From Caballeronia arationis (GTDB taxonomy: Bacteria; Pseudomonadota; Gammaproteobacteria; Burkholderiales; Burkholderiaceae): 64,000 nucleotides of DNA. Location: NCBI RefSeq assembly GCF_001544975.2, contig NZ_FCOG02000013.1, forward strand, positions 1 to 64,000. Direction: 5' to 3'. Below the pieces are notes generated by a model, which worked only from the letters and a program-made list of their open reading frames with translations, searched no databases and was not told the DNA's origin. Shown here one piece after another: positions 53,608 through 62,753 of the stretch; the first letter of the stretch is position 1, and every line of letters begins with the position of its first letter. The position numbers and the translations under genes are program-made.

Positions 53608-54390
53608 TCAGACGGTCAGGCCGTTCTGCGTTTGAGCGGCGGCGGGGACGCCGTCGATGTGGTGGGTTAGCCGGTCTGCGAGACGCCCGGCCACTTCGTG
53701 CCAACTGGCCGCGACGCCGAGCGTCGCCATGTCGACTGTTTCGAGTCCCGCATAGCCACATGGATTGATCGCGAGGAACGGCTTGAGGTCCATCCGCACG
53801 TTCAGGCTCACGCCGTGATAGCTACAGCCGTTGCGAATCTTCAGACCGAGCGCGGCGATCTTCGCGCCTTCGTGCAGTCCGTGGAGTGCAGCATCCGCAC
53901 CGCCCGCGAGCTGGTTTTCGAACGGTCGTGAGATATAAATGCCGGGCGCGCCAGCCTTGCGATCAGTCGCCAGATTATACGCCGCAAGCGTTTCGATCAC
54001 GGCCTCCTCGATCCGGCGCACGAGTTCGCGCACCATCAGCTTCCGGCGGCGCAGATCGAGCAGCAGATACGCGACGACCTGTCCCGGCCCGTGATAGGTG
54101 ATCTGGCCGCCGCGATCCACCTTGACGAGCGGAATGCCGCTATCGGCGATCAGCAGATGCGCGGGGTCGCCCGCGAGGCCGAGCGTGAAAACCTGCGGAT
54201 GCTCGACGAGCCAGATTTCATCGGGGGTTTCGGGCGTGCGGGCGTCAGTGAAGGCGCGCATCGCGTCGAAGCTTTGCGCGTAGGGTTCGAGGCCGCGCCA
54301 GCGCAGCGTGACCGGATGCGCGGCAGACCCGAGGACGGTCGCCGCGGCGGAGTTCGAATCGAGGGGAGAGATGAGCGGCGTGGCTGACAT
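53608..54390 (-). CDS. lipB: Octanoyl-[ACP]:protein octanoyltransferase
   Basis: 260 residues. It moves octanoate from ACP to the lipoyl domains, giving LipA its substrate. Visible are [18 protein letters not shown], the catalytic Lys in [20 protein letters not shown] (K177) and Cys in [10 protein letters not shown] (C211). Compared with E. coli LipB it has an insertion of about 20 residues just before the catalytic Lys (about 155-175) and a longer N-terminus. It lies 62 bases downstream of the DUF2917 gene. Confidence 0.96.
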   Translation of the reverse strand: MSATPLISPLDSNSAAATVLGSAAHPVTLRWRGLEPYAQSFDAMRAFTDARTPETPDEIWLVEHPQVFTLGLAGDPAHLLIADSGIPLVKVDRGGQITYHGPGQVVAYLLLDLRRRKLMVRELVRRIEEAVIETLAAYNLATDRKAGAPGIYISRPFENQLAGGADAALHGLHEGAKIAALGLKIRNGCSYHGVSLNVRMDLKPFLAINPCGYAGLETVDMATLGVAASWHEVAGRLADRLTHHIDGVPAAAQTQNGLTV

Positions 54391-54452
54391 GGTCCCGGTA
54401 GTTTACCGAAATCATGTGACACCCGCCGCCGGTGAATCCGCGCTTCGCGCGC

Positions 54453-54779
54453 TCAGACGGTCCTCCAGCCCGAGCGGAACCGATCGAGCATCCGATCGAA
54501 ACGCTGCGCGATCCAGCCGATCGCCCGCCGGTCGGGGCGCGGCACGATCGTGAAGACGACCTGCGCAGACCGTTCACCTTCGACGGAGAGCCAGAGCCGT
54601 TCGCGCTCGCGCAGCTTCAGCTTGTCGCCAGGGGCGAGCCAGTAGTCTTCGGTGTCGTTGCTGCGCGTCGCCCAGACCGCCGCGCCCTGCACCGTGAGCC
54701 GCGTGCCGCGCGCGATGCGCATCGGCACGGTTTCGCCAGGAGGAATTTCGAAGGTGACGCTTGTGGATATTTCTCGCAT
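54453..54779 (-). CDS. DUF2917 protein
   Basis: 108 residues, mostly beta strands, starting MREISTSVTFEIPPGETVPM with VQGAAVWATRSNDTEDYWLAPGD and WLSVEGERSAQVVFTIVP. These fit the DUF2917 family, predicted small cupin-like proteins of unknown function. It is divergent from the LysR gene, a common sign that the regulator controls it. It ends 62 bases before the lipB start. Confidence 0.82.
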   Translation of the reverse strand: MREISTSVTFEIPPGETVPMRIARGTRLTVQGAAVWATRSNDTEDYWLAPGDKLKLRERERLWLSVEGERSAQVVFTIVPRPDRRAIGWIAQRFDRMLDRFRSGWRTV

Positions 54780-54920
54780 GATCTGCTCCGTGAGGATTGG
54801 CTTTGCTGACTACAATCCTAGGCGCAGTAAGGCTTCGAGCAAAACGAGCAATTTTCGTCGCTATGTGAGGTAAATTAGCGAAGCGAGTGCTTTACACGAT
54901 CAACATACTGTCGATTTTCC

Positions 54921-55874
54921 ATGGACCTCCGCCAGCTCCCTGCCCTCAACGCACTGCGCGCCTTCGAAGCCGCCGCGCGCCACGAAAGCTTTTCGCGCGC
55001 CGCCGACGAACTCTTCGTCACGCATGGCGCCGTCAGCCACCAGATTCGGGCGCTCGAGGCCGAGCTGGCCGTGTCGCTGTTCGCCCGCGACGGCAAGCGC
55101 GTGCGCCTCACCGATAGCGGCCGTCAGTACGCCGCCGAAGTCCGCGCGGCGCTCGTCGCACTCGCCGAGGCCACGCGCCAGTTGCGCTCCGGAGACCGCG
55201 ACCGGCGGCTCGTGGTGTCGATGCTGTCGTCGTTCTCGGCGCGCTTCGTGACGCCGCGCGTCGGCAGCTTCATCGAGAAGCATCCGGAAATCGACCTCGA
55301 ACTGCTCTCGACGAACGCGCTCACCGACTTCAGCCGCGACGACGTCGATGTTGCGATTCGCTTCGGTCAGGGCAAATATTCTGGGGTGCACGCGGAAAAG
55401 CTGCTCGACGAGGTGTTTTTCCCCGCCTGTTCGCCGCGCTTCAACGGCGGCAAGCTGCCGCGCACGCCCGGCGACCTCGCGAGCATGCCGCTCCTGCGCT
55501 CGAACGACGAGCTATGGCGTCCATGGTTCGACGCCGCCGGGCTTACCGACCTGCCCGAGCCCAAGCGCGGCGTTCTGTATGAGGATTCGTCGAATTTGCT
55601 GCAGGCGGCCATCGATGGCCAGGGGATCGCGCTGGTGCGCCGCTCGCTCGCGATGCACGAGATCATCGCGGGGCGGCTCGTGCGGCTGTTCAACATCGAC
55701 GGACCGAGCCCGTGGACCTATTTTTTCGTCTGTCCGACCTCGCTCCTGAAGACCAAGCGGGTGCAGGACTTTCGCGCGTGGATTTTCGACGAGGCGGAGC
55801 AGTTCAGGCGCACCTACGAATGCACGCCTGCCGCATGTGATGCGCCCATCGGAAACCTCAAAGCACTATCTTGA
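54921..55874 (+). CDS. LysR-family regulator, GcvA-like
   Basis: 317 residues. The N-terminal winged helix (LNALRAFEAAARHESFSRAADELFVTHGAVSHQIRALEAEL) and the effector domain (VVSMLSSFSARFVTPRVGSF, DVDVAIRFGQGKYSG, EDSSNLLQAAIDGQGIALVRRSLA) match the GcvA/AmpR subgroup. It is the only plus-strand gene between lipB and ybeD; in E. coli the LysR gene ybeF sits in the same neighbourhood, between lipB and lipA. It faces the divergent DUF2917 gene. Its last 17 bases overlap the convergent ybeD. Target and ligand are unknown. Confidence 0.9.
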   Translation: MDLRQLPALNALRAFEAAARHESFSRAADELFVTHGAVSHQIRALEAELAVSLFARDGKRVRLTDSGRQYAAEVRAALVALAEATRQLRSGDRDRRLVVSMLSSFSARFVTPRVGSFIEKHPEIDLELLSTNALTDFSRDDVDVAIRFGQGKYSGVHAEKLLDEVFFPACSPRFNGGKLPRTPGDLASMPLLRSNDELWRPWFDAAGLTDLPEPKRGVLYEDSSNLLQAAIDGQGIALVRRSLAMHEIIAGRLVRLFNIDGPSPWTYFFVCPTSLLKTKRVQDFRAWIFDEAEQFRRTYECTPAACDAPIGNLKALS

Positions 55875-56142
55875 CCATCGGATGGCCGGTGAGCGCGCGG
55901 TAGATGTCGTCCAGATGGGCGCGGCTCTGCGCGCGCACCGTGCACGTGAGGCCGGTGTAGTTGCCGCCGGACGAGGGACGCGTTTCGATGCGCGTGACGT
56001 CGAATTCGCCGTCGTGTTCACGAATCACGGTGACGATGGTGTCCTGGAAATCCGGATGCGTCTTGCCCATTACCTTGATAGGGAAATCGCAGGGAAAATC
56101 GAACAGGTCGTCGACAGATTTGGGGGTATCGGGGGTGGTCAT
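55858..56142 (-). CDS. YbeD/DUF493-family protein
   Basis: 94 residues with an ACT-like ferredoxin fold: LFDFPCDFPIKVMGKTHPDF, VIREHDGEF and YTGLTCTVRAQSRAHLDDIYRALTGHPMVKIVL. YbeD of E. coli lies next to lipB and is thought to be regulatory. The ATG at 56142 has AAGGAG at ideal spacing; a GTG at 56157 would overlap the aminotransferase stop. Translation is probably coupled to that gene. Confidence 0.9.
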   Translation of the reverse strand: MTTPDTPKSVDDLFDFPCDFPIKVMGKTHPDFQDTIVTVIREHDGEFDVTRIETRPSSGGNYTGLTCTVRAQSRAHLDDIYRALTGHPMVKIVL

Positions 56143-56153
56143 GGCGTTCTCCT

Positions 56154-57056
56154 TCACTTGGCGTGCAGAGCCCAGTCTGCGAGTTCGCGCGCCTTTGCCC
56201 GCTGGTAGGCGTCATACAGTGCAGCATAGACCGCGCCGGGCCGGCCATCGCCGACCGGCTCACCGTCCAGCACGGTGATCGGCATCACTTCCTTGGTCGC
56301 GGAACTGATCATGATTTCGTCGGCGTCGCGCAATTCGGCCTCGGTGATCTCGCGCTCCTCGAAATCGATGCCCGCTTCCGCCGCCAGTTCTTCGACGAGC
56401 GCATAGCGGATGCCTTCGAGAATGCGCGGTCCGCGCGGCGCGCCGAAGAGCTTTCCGCCCTTCACGATCCACACATTCGACGACGACCCTTCCGTCAGCA
56501 AGCCGTCACGCAACTGGATGGTTTCGAGCGCGTCGTTTTCCGCCGCGTACTGCGCCATCAGCACGTTGCCGAGCAGCGAAACCGACTTGATGTCGCAATG
56601 CAGCCAGCGCTTGTCCTCGGCGGTGACGGCGCGCGCGCCCTGCGCACGGCTCGCGTCGGTCGGAAACGCGAGCGGATTGACCATCACGAAGACGGTCGGC
56701 GTGATGCCGGCCGGAAACGCGTGGCCGCGCCGCTTCGCAACGCCGCGCGTCACCTGGATGTAGACGAGCGCGTCGCCTTCGCCGCGATTTGCGTCGATCG
56801 CCTGCGCGATCAGCGTGCGCCAGCCGGCGTCGTCGAACGGATTGTCGATGCGGATCTTGCCGAGACTGCGCGCGAGCCGCGCCAGATGCTGCGTCAGGCG
56901 AAACGGCGCGCGGCCTTGCGGCGTGGCATAGAGCGGCACGACTTCATACACGCCGTCGCCGAAGATGAAGCCGCGATCCAGCACGGGAATGCGCGCTTCG
57001 GACAACGGGCCCCACTCGCCGTTCAGATAGACGACGGGATCGAGATCAGCACTCAT
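56154..57056 (-). CDS. D-amino-acid aminotransferase (class IV PLP enzyme)
   Basis: 300 residues. The PLP Lys lies in CDIKSVSLLGNVL (K157), the phosphate loop in LTEGSSSNVW, and the N-terminal block is RGFIFGDGVYEVVP. Sequence and its place beside a D,D-carboxypeptidase favour a D-alanine aminotransferase that makes or recycles D-Glu and D-Ala for cell wall; branched-chain aminotransferase and aminodeoxychorismate lyase are related alternatives. GGAG precedes the ATG 57056. It lies 17 bases after the carboxypeptidase stop. Confidence 0.88.
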   Translation of the reverse strand: MSADLDPVVYLNGEWGPLSEARIPVLDRGFIFGDGVYEVVPLYATPQGRAPFRLTQHLARLARSLGKIRIDNPFDDAGWRTLIAQAIDANRGEGDALVYIQVTRGVAKRRGHAFPAGITPTVFVMVNPLAFPTDASRAQGARAVTAEDKRWLHCDIKSVSLLGNVLMAQYAAENDALETIQLRDGLLTEGSSSNVWIVKGGKLFGAPRGPRILEGIRYALVEELAAEAGIDFEEREITEAELRDADEIMISSATKEVMPITVLDGEPVGDGRPGAVYAALYDAYQRAKARELADWALHAK

Positions 57057-57073
57057 GGCGACGGCTCCTTGCG

Positions 57074-58300
57074 TCATTGCTTGCGCTTGTCCCACCACAA
57101 CAGCGCCGAATCCCACAGGCGTCCGGCGATACCCGCCTCCGGCACGTCCTGCAGCGCGACGAGCGGGAACTGCGCGACTTCCTTGCCATCCGCCATCATC
57201 TTGACGGTGCCGATCTGCTGGCCCTTCTTGATCGGCGCGACGATCAGCGCGTTGTGCGTGACCGTCGGTTTCACCTTGTCGCCCATGCCCTTCGGCACGG
57301 TGATGTACTGGTCCGTCGAGACGCCCGCCTTCACGTTGTTCTCGGCGCCCTTGTAGACGCGCGGCGATTCGATCACCTGATCGGCCTTGTAGAGCCGCAT
57401 CGCGTCATAGGCGGTGTAGCCGTAGGTCAGCATCTTCAGGCTGTCCTGCACGCGGTTGTGCTCTTTCGGCTCGCCCATCATCACGGCGACGAGGCGCCGG
57501 CTCGCGTCGGGCACGCCGTTGAGCGGGCGCTTCGACGTTGCGATCAGGCAGTAGCCGGCCGCCTTCGTGTGGCCGGTCTTCAGGCCGTCGACGGTCGGAT
57601 CGAGCCACAGCAGGCGGTTGCGGTTCGGCTGCTTGATCTTGTTGTACGTGAAGTCGCGCACCGAGAAGATGTTGTAGTACTCGGGGAAGTCGCGGATCAG
57701 GCGCGTCGAGAGCACCGCGAGATCGCCCGCCGTCGTGTAGTGCTGCGGGTCGGGCATGCCGTTGACGTCGGCGAAGTTCGTGTTCTTCATGCCGATCCGC
57801 TTCGCCGCCGCGTTCATCAGCCCGACGAAGTTCTGCTCGCTGCCGCCGACGAGTTCCGCGAGCGCGATCGCCGCGTCGTTGCCCGACTGCACGATCATCC
57901 CGTAGACGAGATCGTGGACGGTCACCGGCTTGTTCGCTTCAATGAACATGCGCGACTCGTCGGTGCGAACGCGGCGCACGGCCTCGCTCGGCATCACGGT
58001 CTGGTCCATGTTGATCTTCTTCGACTGCAGCGCATCGAAGACGAGATATGCGGTCATCAGCTTCGTGAGCGATGCGGGTTCCGAGCGTTCATCCGGGTTG
58101 CCGGATGCGAGCACCTGGTTGCTGGTGGCATCGACGAGCACCCACGAGCGCGCGGTCACGTCGGGCGGCGGCACCTGCGCGGATGCGCTCGCGGCGGCGA
58201 GCGTCGCGGGCAGCACGATCGCGGCCGCGATGGCGCGATGCAGAACGCGTTGGGAAACTTCGGGAATGAAAAAGGACAGGCCGGAAGGGGAAAAGCGCAT
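57074..58300 (-). CDS. D-alanyl-D-alanine carboxypeptidase (PBP5/6 type)
   Basis: 408 residues. A signal peptide (about 18-42, ending ASASAQ) leads to a serine DD-peptidase domain with S-x-x-K in EPASLTKLM (S77, K80), SGN (139-141) and KTGHT (241-245), a C-terminal beta domain (about 300-385) and an amphipathic membrane helix at the end (GRLWDSALLWWDKRKQ). It trims pentapeptides of peptidoglycan in the periplasm. The order with ybeD, lipB and lipA matches dacA of E. coli. Confidence 0.94.
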   Translation of the reverse strand: MRFSPSGLSFFIPEVSQRVLHRAIAAAIVLPATLAAASASAQVPPPDVTARSWVLVDATSNQVLASGNPDERSEPASLTKLMTAYLVFDALQSKKINMDQTVMPSEAVRRVRTDESRMFIEANKPVTVHDLVYGMIVQSGNDAAIALAELVGGSEQNFVGLMNAAAKRIGMKNTNFADVNGMPDPQHYTTAGDLAVLSTRLIRDFPEYYNIFSVRDFTYNKIKQPNRNRLLWLDPTVDGLKTGHTKAAGYCLIATSKRPLNGVPDASRRLVAVMMGEPKEHNRVQDSLKMLTYGYTAYDAMRLYKADQVIESPRVYKGAENNVKAGVSTDQYITVPKGMGDKVKPTVTHNALIVAPIKKGQQIGTVKMMADGKEVAQFPLVALQDVPEAGIAGRLWDSALLWWDKRKQ

Positions 58301-58717
58301 AGGATCGGGTCGGCAGAAAAGGCATCGGCGCTTCGTCGGTTTTCGTTGGATGACGGGCGAAGCGCGGGTTGAACAGGCGGACGTTCGGGCCAGATGAGCG
58401 CGTAGTTTCGACGTGGGTGCCAGCGGATGCCGCGGGCGCAGCGAAAAAAGCGCTCGTTGGACAGACGGCCGCGCGATCGGTTCTCAAGCGGCTAAGCGAT
58501 GGCGCGACGAAGGCGCCGTGTGCTCGAGCGAAACGCTGAACGCCTCGGCGTTCAGCGCAAAAAGTCTGCGCCATTATACGCGTCGCGCGATGCGCTTTTG
58601 CTTCGGATACGGCCTGATGTCCTACAGATTTGCGTATTTTTCGGGCACGCAGAAAAAACGGCGCAAAGCCTTCGGAAGGCTTGCGCCGAGCATGGCGGCT
58701 TCGAAAGATCGCGCGCT
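58301..58717. other. Intergenic region upstream of the carboxypeptidase with leader hairpin
   Basis: 417 bases without a gene. On the minus strand a perfect TATAAT lies at 58578-58573 (no clear -35), predicting a start near 58566 and a leader of about 266 bases. A perfect 11-bp hairpin (CGCTGAACGCC / GGCGTTCAGCG, 58534-58557) would sit close to the 5' end of that leader. The hydrolase terminator is at the right end. Confidence 0.5.
58651..58688 (-). terminator. Terminator of the alpha/beta hydrolase gene
   Basis: Hairpin CGGCGCAA-GCCTT / AAGGC-TTGCGCCG with one bulged base and a tight loop; on the minus strand it is followed by TTTTTT. It lies 30 bases after the hydrolase stop. Confidence 0.82.
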
Positions 58718-59344
58718 TTAGCGCCAGGCGTCGACGATCACGCGCTTCAGGATATGCAGCTTGCGATGGAAGAAGTGTTCGCCACCCGGAATCACGACGA
58801 CCGGCAGTTCCTGCGGCCGCGCCCAGTCGTAGACCGACTGAATCGGCACGGTCTCGTCCACTTCGCCGTGGATCACGAGCGTGGTCTCCGGCACCTCGGC
58901 GACTTCCCAGCGGCTCGCGGCCGTGCCGACGAACACCATCCGCTCGATCGCCTGCCCCGCGTCGCGCATCTGCTTGGCTACGTGCGAGAGCACGAAGGTG
59001 CCGAACGAAAAGCCCGCGAGCACGAGCGGCACGTCGGCCTGGCCCGGGTCGGCGCGCATGTGATCGATGACGGCGCGCAGGTCGTCGCGCTCGCCGATGC
59101 CGTTGTCGTGCTCGCCTTGCGTCTGGCCGACACCGCGAAAGTTCGAGCGATACGTCGTGTAGCCGAGCTGCACGAAGGTGCGCGCGAGTGTCTGCGCGAC
59201 CTTGTTGTCCATCGTGCCGCCGAAGAGCGGATGCGGATGAGCGACGAGCGCGATGCCGCGCGGCGTGCCTTCGGCGCGGTCGAGCGCGACTTCGATCTTG
59301 CCCGCCGGGCCGTCGATCAGGAATTTCTCGGTGTGTGCGTTCAT
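58718..59344 (-). CDS. Alpha/beta hydrolase
   Basis: 208 residues. The nucleophile elbow is GFSFG (S113), the acid is in HGEVDETVP and the His in PGGEHFFHRKLH. The string VAHPHPLFGGTMDNKVAQTL is typical of small dienelactone-hydrolase-like proteins in proteobacteria. There is no signal peptide. The substrate is unknown. It follows the ferredoxin gene by 13 bases. Confidence 0.88.
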   Translation of the reverse strand: MNAHTEKFLIDGPAGKIEVALDRAEGTPRGIALVAHPHPLFGGTMDNKVAQTLARTFVQLGYTTYRSNFRGVGQTQGEHDNGIGERDDLRAVIDHMRADPGQADVPLVLAGFSFGTFVLSHVAKQMRDAGQAIERMVFVGTAASRWEVAEVPETTLVIHGEVDETVPIQSVYDWARPQELPVVVIPGGEHFFHRKLHILKRVIVDAWR

Positions 59345-59357
59345 GGAGGGGCGCCGC

Positions 59358-59687
59358 TCAGGCCGGTTGATCGATGAGAAGCCGCTCGACGATCTTGCCG
59401 TTCGCGAGATGCGAATCGACGATCTCGTCGATGTCGGTTTCGTCGATGTAGGTGTACCACGTCCCCTCCGGATACACGACGACGACCGGCCCCAGCTCGC
59501 AGCGGTCCAGGCACCCCGCCTTGTTGATGCGCACCTTGCCGTCGCCCGCGAGGCCCAGTGTTTTCACGCGCTTCTTCGCATACTCCTGCATCGCCTGCGC
59601 GTTGCAGTTCGCGCAACTCGGACGCTGCGCGTCCGGCTCGCGCTGGTTCAGGCAGAAGAAGACGTGATACTTGTAGAAAGAATCCAT
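59358..59687 (-). CDS. Thioredoxin-like [2Fe-2S] ferredoxin
   Basis: 109 residues with the four-cysteine pattern of this fold: C12, C25, then C59 and C63 in KAGCLDRCELGP. A further Cys is at position 28. The family resembles the NuoE iron-sulfur domain and Azotobacter FeSII. The typical VVVYPEGTWYTYIDETDIDEIV block follows. It probably shuttles electrons in the cytoplasm; the partner is unknown. Confidence 0.9.
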   Translation of the reverse strand: MDSFYKYHVFFCLNQREPDAQRPSCANCNAQAMQEYAKKRVKTLGLAGDGKVRINKAGCLDRCELGPVVVVYPEGTWYTYIDETDIDEIVDSHLANGKIVERLLIDQPA

Positions 59688-59716
59688 GAGCTTTGGCGTG
59701 AAGGAGTGTCGGTCGA

Positions 59717-60892
59717 TTATAGCGAGCGATCCCGATCGCCGCCGCGCCGCCGCCGCGCGAGCCAGGCGCGCTCAGCGACCGACGCGAGCCAGCCGAGCGC
59801 CGCATACGGCCAGACCCACGCGAGCCAGTGAGCGAGGCCGTTGAAGTGCAGATAGCGTCCCTGCCGCCAGTCGGCAAGCACGATGTCGAAGTACGGGTTC
59901 ACCGGCAGCACGTTCACGAGCACGAGCGCGACCACCAGAGCCGCGCCCGCGAGCCCCGCCCGCAGCGCGCGCGGCAGCGCGAGCGAGAACATCGCGGCGA
60001 GGGTGCCGATCGCGATGCCTTCGAGCGCACCGTCGGTCGCCCAGTCGAACGTGAGACCCGCGCGCGATTGCAGGAACGACGCGCCCGCCTTTGCGCCGAG
60101 CGTCACGGCGAGCAGCGCGAGCATCAGGCGCATGCGCGGTGCACGTTCGCGCGTGTAGAGCGTCGCGAGCACGAGGGCTGCGAACAGGTTGCACGACGTG
60201 ATCAGCGCTTCCCACGAATCGTCGGGCAGGAGGCCGCCGAAGTCGTCGAGCCAGCCGCCGATGTCCCACGACGCGGGCGTCCACGCGAGGATCGCGTCCT
60301 GCATCGAAGGATCGAGGCCGTCCCAGAGCACATGGGGCAGGTCGCCGAGCGCGAACAGGAAGGGCGCGGGAAACAGCGTCGCGAACGGCCAGAGCGCCGA
60401 AAGACCGAGCACGTAGGCGGCGTCGCGTTCGAACCACGTGAAGCGGATTCGTCGCAGCAAGCCGCGATCGAGCAGCATGCTGGTCGCAGGCGCCGTGAGG
60501 ACGCCGCCGATCAGCGCGCCGAGCGCATTCGCCGCGAGATCGAGATTCGATGCGACACGCGTCGGCAGATACGTCTGGATCGCTTCCATCGCGCCGGAAA
60601 GGAGCGCACCGCCCGCGAACGCGGCCGCGACCGCGAGCGCGCCGCGCCAGCGCGGATACAGCGCGAGCACGACAAGCGCGCCGAGCGGCATGTAGCCGAG
60701 CACGTTCGTGACGACGTCGAAGGCCGTCACGTATTGCGGAACCGGATCGGTGAGAAACGCGAATGGCCCGAGGCCGAGCGAGCGCCAGCCGGAAAACGGA
60801 TACAGCGACCCGTACACCACGAGCGCCGCGTACACGGCGAGCGCCTGTCGCGCGAAGGCCGACGGGCGGCGCTGCCACTGCTTTGTGGTCAT
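59717..60892 (-). CDS. VanZ-family membrane protein
   Basis: 391 residues with about ten predicted spans. The N-terminal block YGSLYPFSGWR, then DVVTNVLGYMPLGALVVLAL and MEAIQTYLPTRVASNLDLAANALGA, are the VanZ-like signatures. VanZ proteins of this long type are not known to confer glycopeptide resistance in Gram-negatives; the function is unknown. It lies 29 bases before the ferredoxin gene on the same strand. Confidence 0.88.
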   Translation of the reverse strand: MTTKQWQRRPSAFARQALAVYAALVVYGSLYPFSGWRSLGLGPFAFLTDPVPQYVTAFDVVTNVLGYMPLGALVVLALYPRWRGALAVAAAFAGGALLSGAMEAIQTYLPTRVASNLDLAANALGALIGGVLTAPATSMLLDRGLLRRIRFTWFERDAAYVLGLSALWPFATLFPAPFLFALGDLPHVLWDGLDPSMQDAILAWTPASWDIGGWLDDFGGLLPDDSWEALITSCNLFAALVLATLYTRERAPRMRLMLALLAVTLGAKAGASFLQSRAGLTFDWATDGALEGIAIGTLAAMFSLALPRALRAGLAGAALVVALVLVNVLPVNPYFDIVLADWRQGRYLHFNGLAHWLAWVWPYAALGWLASVAERAWLARRRRGGDRDRSL

Positions 60893-60941
60893 CGGCCGCC
60901 CGTGCGGGGCGCGCGCCGTCCGGCGGCGCTCGACCAGTGCG

Positions 60942-61595
60942 TCATTGCGAAGCGACGAGCGGCTGCACGCCGAGCCAGGTGGTCATCTGCGCGATGAGTT
61001 CGTCGGAGGCGGCGGCGAGCGCCTGCGCGCCGCCGGCGGCGTCGCCCGTGCTCGCCGGCGCGCGCGCCATGAACGTGCGCTGGCCGATCACGCGGCCCTG
61101 CTGCGAGAGCGTCGCGCGCACCGACACGAGCCCGTGGCTCTCGTTTGGCGCGTCGAACACCTGTTCGAAGCCGGTCAGTTCGACTTCCAGCAGCGGCGCG
61201 CGCACCGTGTCGGCGCCGGTCAGCACCGGGCCGCGCGCCGAAAGCGCCGAACGCAGGCGCTGCGTCAGCAGTTGCGCGGGCGGCATCGTCCAGTGGCTGT
61301 TCGAATACACGCCGGTGCGCAGCGCGTCGGCGTACTGCAGGCGATAGACAAACGCGTCGGAATCGAGATCGCGCGGCGCGGCCACGCCGACTACCTTCAC
61401 CGGCGGCATGTTGCCGGGCGTGCCCATCGCGGGCGGCGCGCCGAGGTCGTAGCGGATGTTCGAGACCGCCGCGGGCGGACCCGATGCGCAGCCGGAAAGC
61501 GCCGCCACGGCGAGCGCGGCCAGGACAAGGGGAAAACCGCAGCGCCGCGGCAGCGAGCGGATACTCCGCATCGCGTCGAAATTCATGGGTGGCAT
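60942..61595 (-). CDS. ABC-transport auxiliary lipoprotein (PqiC/YmbA-like)
   Basis: 217 residues. The signal peptide ends in the lipobox LSGC (C36), and the mature domain (NIRYDLGAPP, VKVVGVAAPRDLDSDAFVYRL, LTQRLRSALSA, ALAAASDELIAQMTTWL) matches the ABC-type transport auxiliary component family. Such lipoproteins sit on the outer membrane and receive MCE-protein tunnels. The ATG at 61595 follows GAGGAAC; others at 61586 and 61637 are possible. It is the last gene of the Mla-like operon. Confidence 0.9.
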   Translation of the reverse strand: MPPMNFDAMRSIRSLPRRCGFPLVLAALAVAALSGCASGPPAAVSNIRYDLGAPPAMGTPGNMPPVKVVGVAAPRDLDSDAFVYRLQYADALRTGVYSNSHWTMPPAQLLTQRLRSALSARGPVLTGADTVRAPLLEVELTGFEQVFDAPNESHGLVSVRATLSQQGRVIGQRTFMARAPASTGDAAGGAQALAAASDELIAQMTTWLGVQPLVASQ

Positions 61596-61735
61596 CACAG
61601 TTCCTCGGATTCGATGCAAAAAAACGTCAGGCGTCAAACTTTAGCGCGCCAAATTTTAAGGCAAACCGACGAATTGGCCTTAAGACGCCGACTAATCCGC
61701 TCAGTTCGCCTTACAGTGCGCCTTTCGTTCGCCGC

Positions 61736-62695
61736 TCACTGGCCCGGTTTCGCCGGCCACGCAAAGCCCGGCTCGCCCGGCCCCGGCGCCTGCGCGGGGG
61801 CGCCGAACAGCACGCTGCGCGGATTCGTGCTGAAAGTATCGGCGGCACGGTCGATCGAACGCGCGGCGCTGCTGACGTCGTCCGCGAACGAATTCACGCG
61901 CGGCAGCGTGTCGTAGCCGACACGGGCAGACAGTTCGCGCAGCGAATCGTTCATGTCGGCGAGCGCAACGCCCGCCTGCTCCGCGGCCGCGCCAGCCTTG
62001 TTCAGGTTCGACACGAACGGCCCGTCCGGCCGGTTCAGGCTCTGGATCAGCGTGTTGGTCGACGCCAGCGCGGTGTCGAGCCGGTTGAGCGTCTGCGGCA
62101 GACGCGCGGCCGCCGGCCCGACCTGGCTCGCGAGCGTCGCGATGCCGTCCGCGGCGCCTCGCAGGCTCTTCGTCGTCGCCAGCAGCTGGTCGCGGACGTC
62201 GTCGGAGAGGAACTTGTCGGCGTCGTCGGCGAGGCGCTCGAACTTGCGCAGGATCACGTCGCCGCGCTGCTGGAGCTGGTCGAAGATCCCGGGGCGCATC
62301 GGCACCTCGGCCACCTCCTTCACCGACGACGGCAGGTCGCGCGTGTCCTTGCCCGTATCGTCGAGCTGCACGAACGCGATGCCCGTCACGCCCTGAAAGC
62401 CGAGCGTCGCGTAGGTGGAATGCGTCATCGGCGCGTTCTTGTCGACGAGAATGCGGATCCTGATCTGCCCCGGGTGCGCGCGGTCGAAGCGGATCGACTC
62501 CACCTTGCCGACGCCGAGGCCGCGATAACGCACGGCGGCATCGGTGAAAAGGCCGGTCACGTTGGTGCGGGCGATCAGGTCGTACGGCACGCGCACCGTA
62601 CGGTCGACGTTGAAAAAGAACGCCGTGAACGCGATCGCCCCAACGAGGGCGATGGTGAAGAGGCCAGCCCAGAACGCATGGGATTTGTTTTCCAT
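61736..62695 (-). CDS. MlaD-family MCE protein
   Basis: 319 residues: an N-terminal span (about 8-28), one MCE domain (about 38-115, with VTGLFTDAAVRYRGLGVGKVESI and TYATLGFQGVTGIAFVQLDD), then long helices (130-290) that could form a periplasmic tunnel. It binds and moves lipids between membranes, together with the ATPase and permease encoded just upstream and the lipoprotein downstream. Confidence 0.93.
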   Translation of the reverse strand: MENKSHAFWAGLFTIALVGAIAFTAFFFNVDRTVRVPYDLIARTNVTGLFTDAAVRYRGLGVGKVESIRFDRAHPGQIRIRILVDKNAPMTHSTYATLGFQGVTGIAFVQLDDTGKDTRDLPSSVKEVAEVPMRPGIFDQLQQRGDVILRKFERLADDADKFLSDDVRDQLLATTKSLRGAADGIATLASQVGPAAARLPQTLNRLDTALASTNTLIQSLNRPDGPFVSNLNKAGAAAEQAGVALADMNDSLRELSARVGYDTLPRVNSFADDVSSAARSIDRAADTFSTNPRSVLFGAPAQAPGPGEPGFAWPAKPGQ

Positions 62696-62753
62696 CGACA
62701 GGTTCCTTTTCTTCCTACTCGCTCTTTGGTAAGCCTTTCCCGCGCTTCCCGCG

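Noticed and set aside
59717..60892. VanZ-like protein taken as a glycopeptide-resistance gene
   Set aside because: No van cluster is present and long VanZ-family proteins are common in Gram-negatives with no such role.
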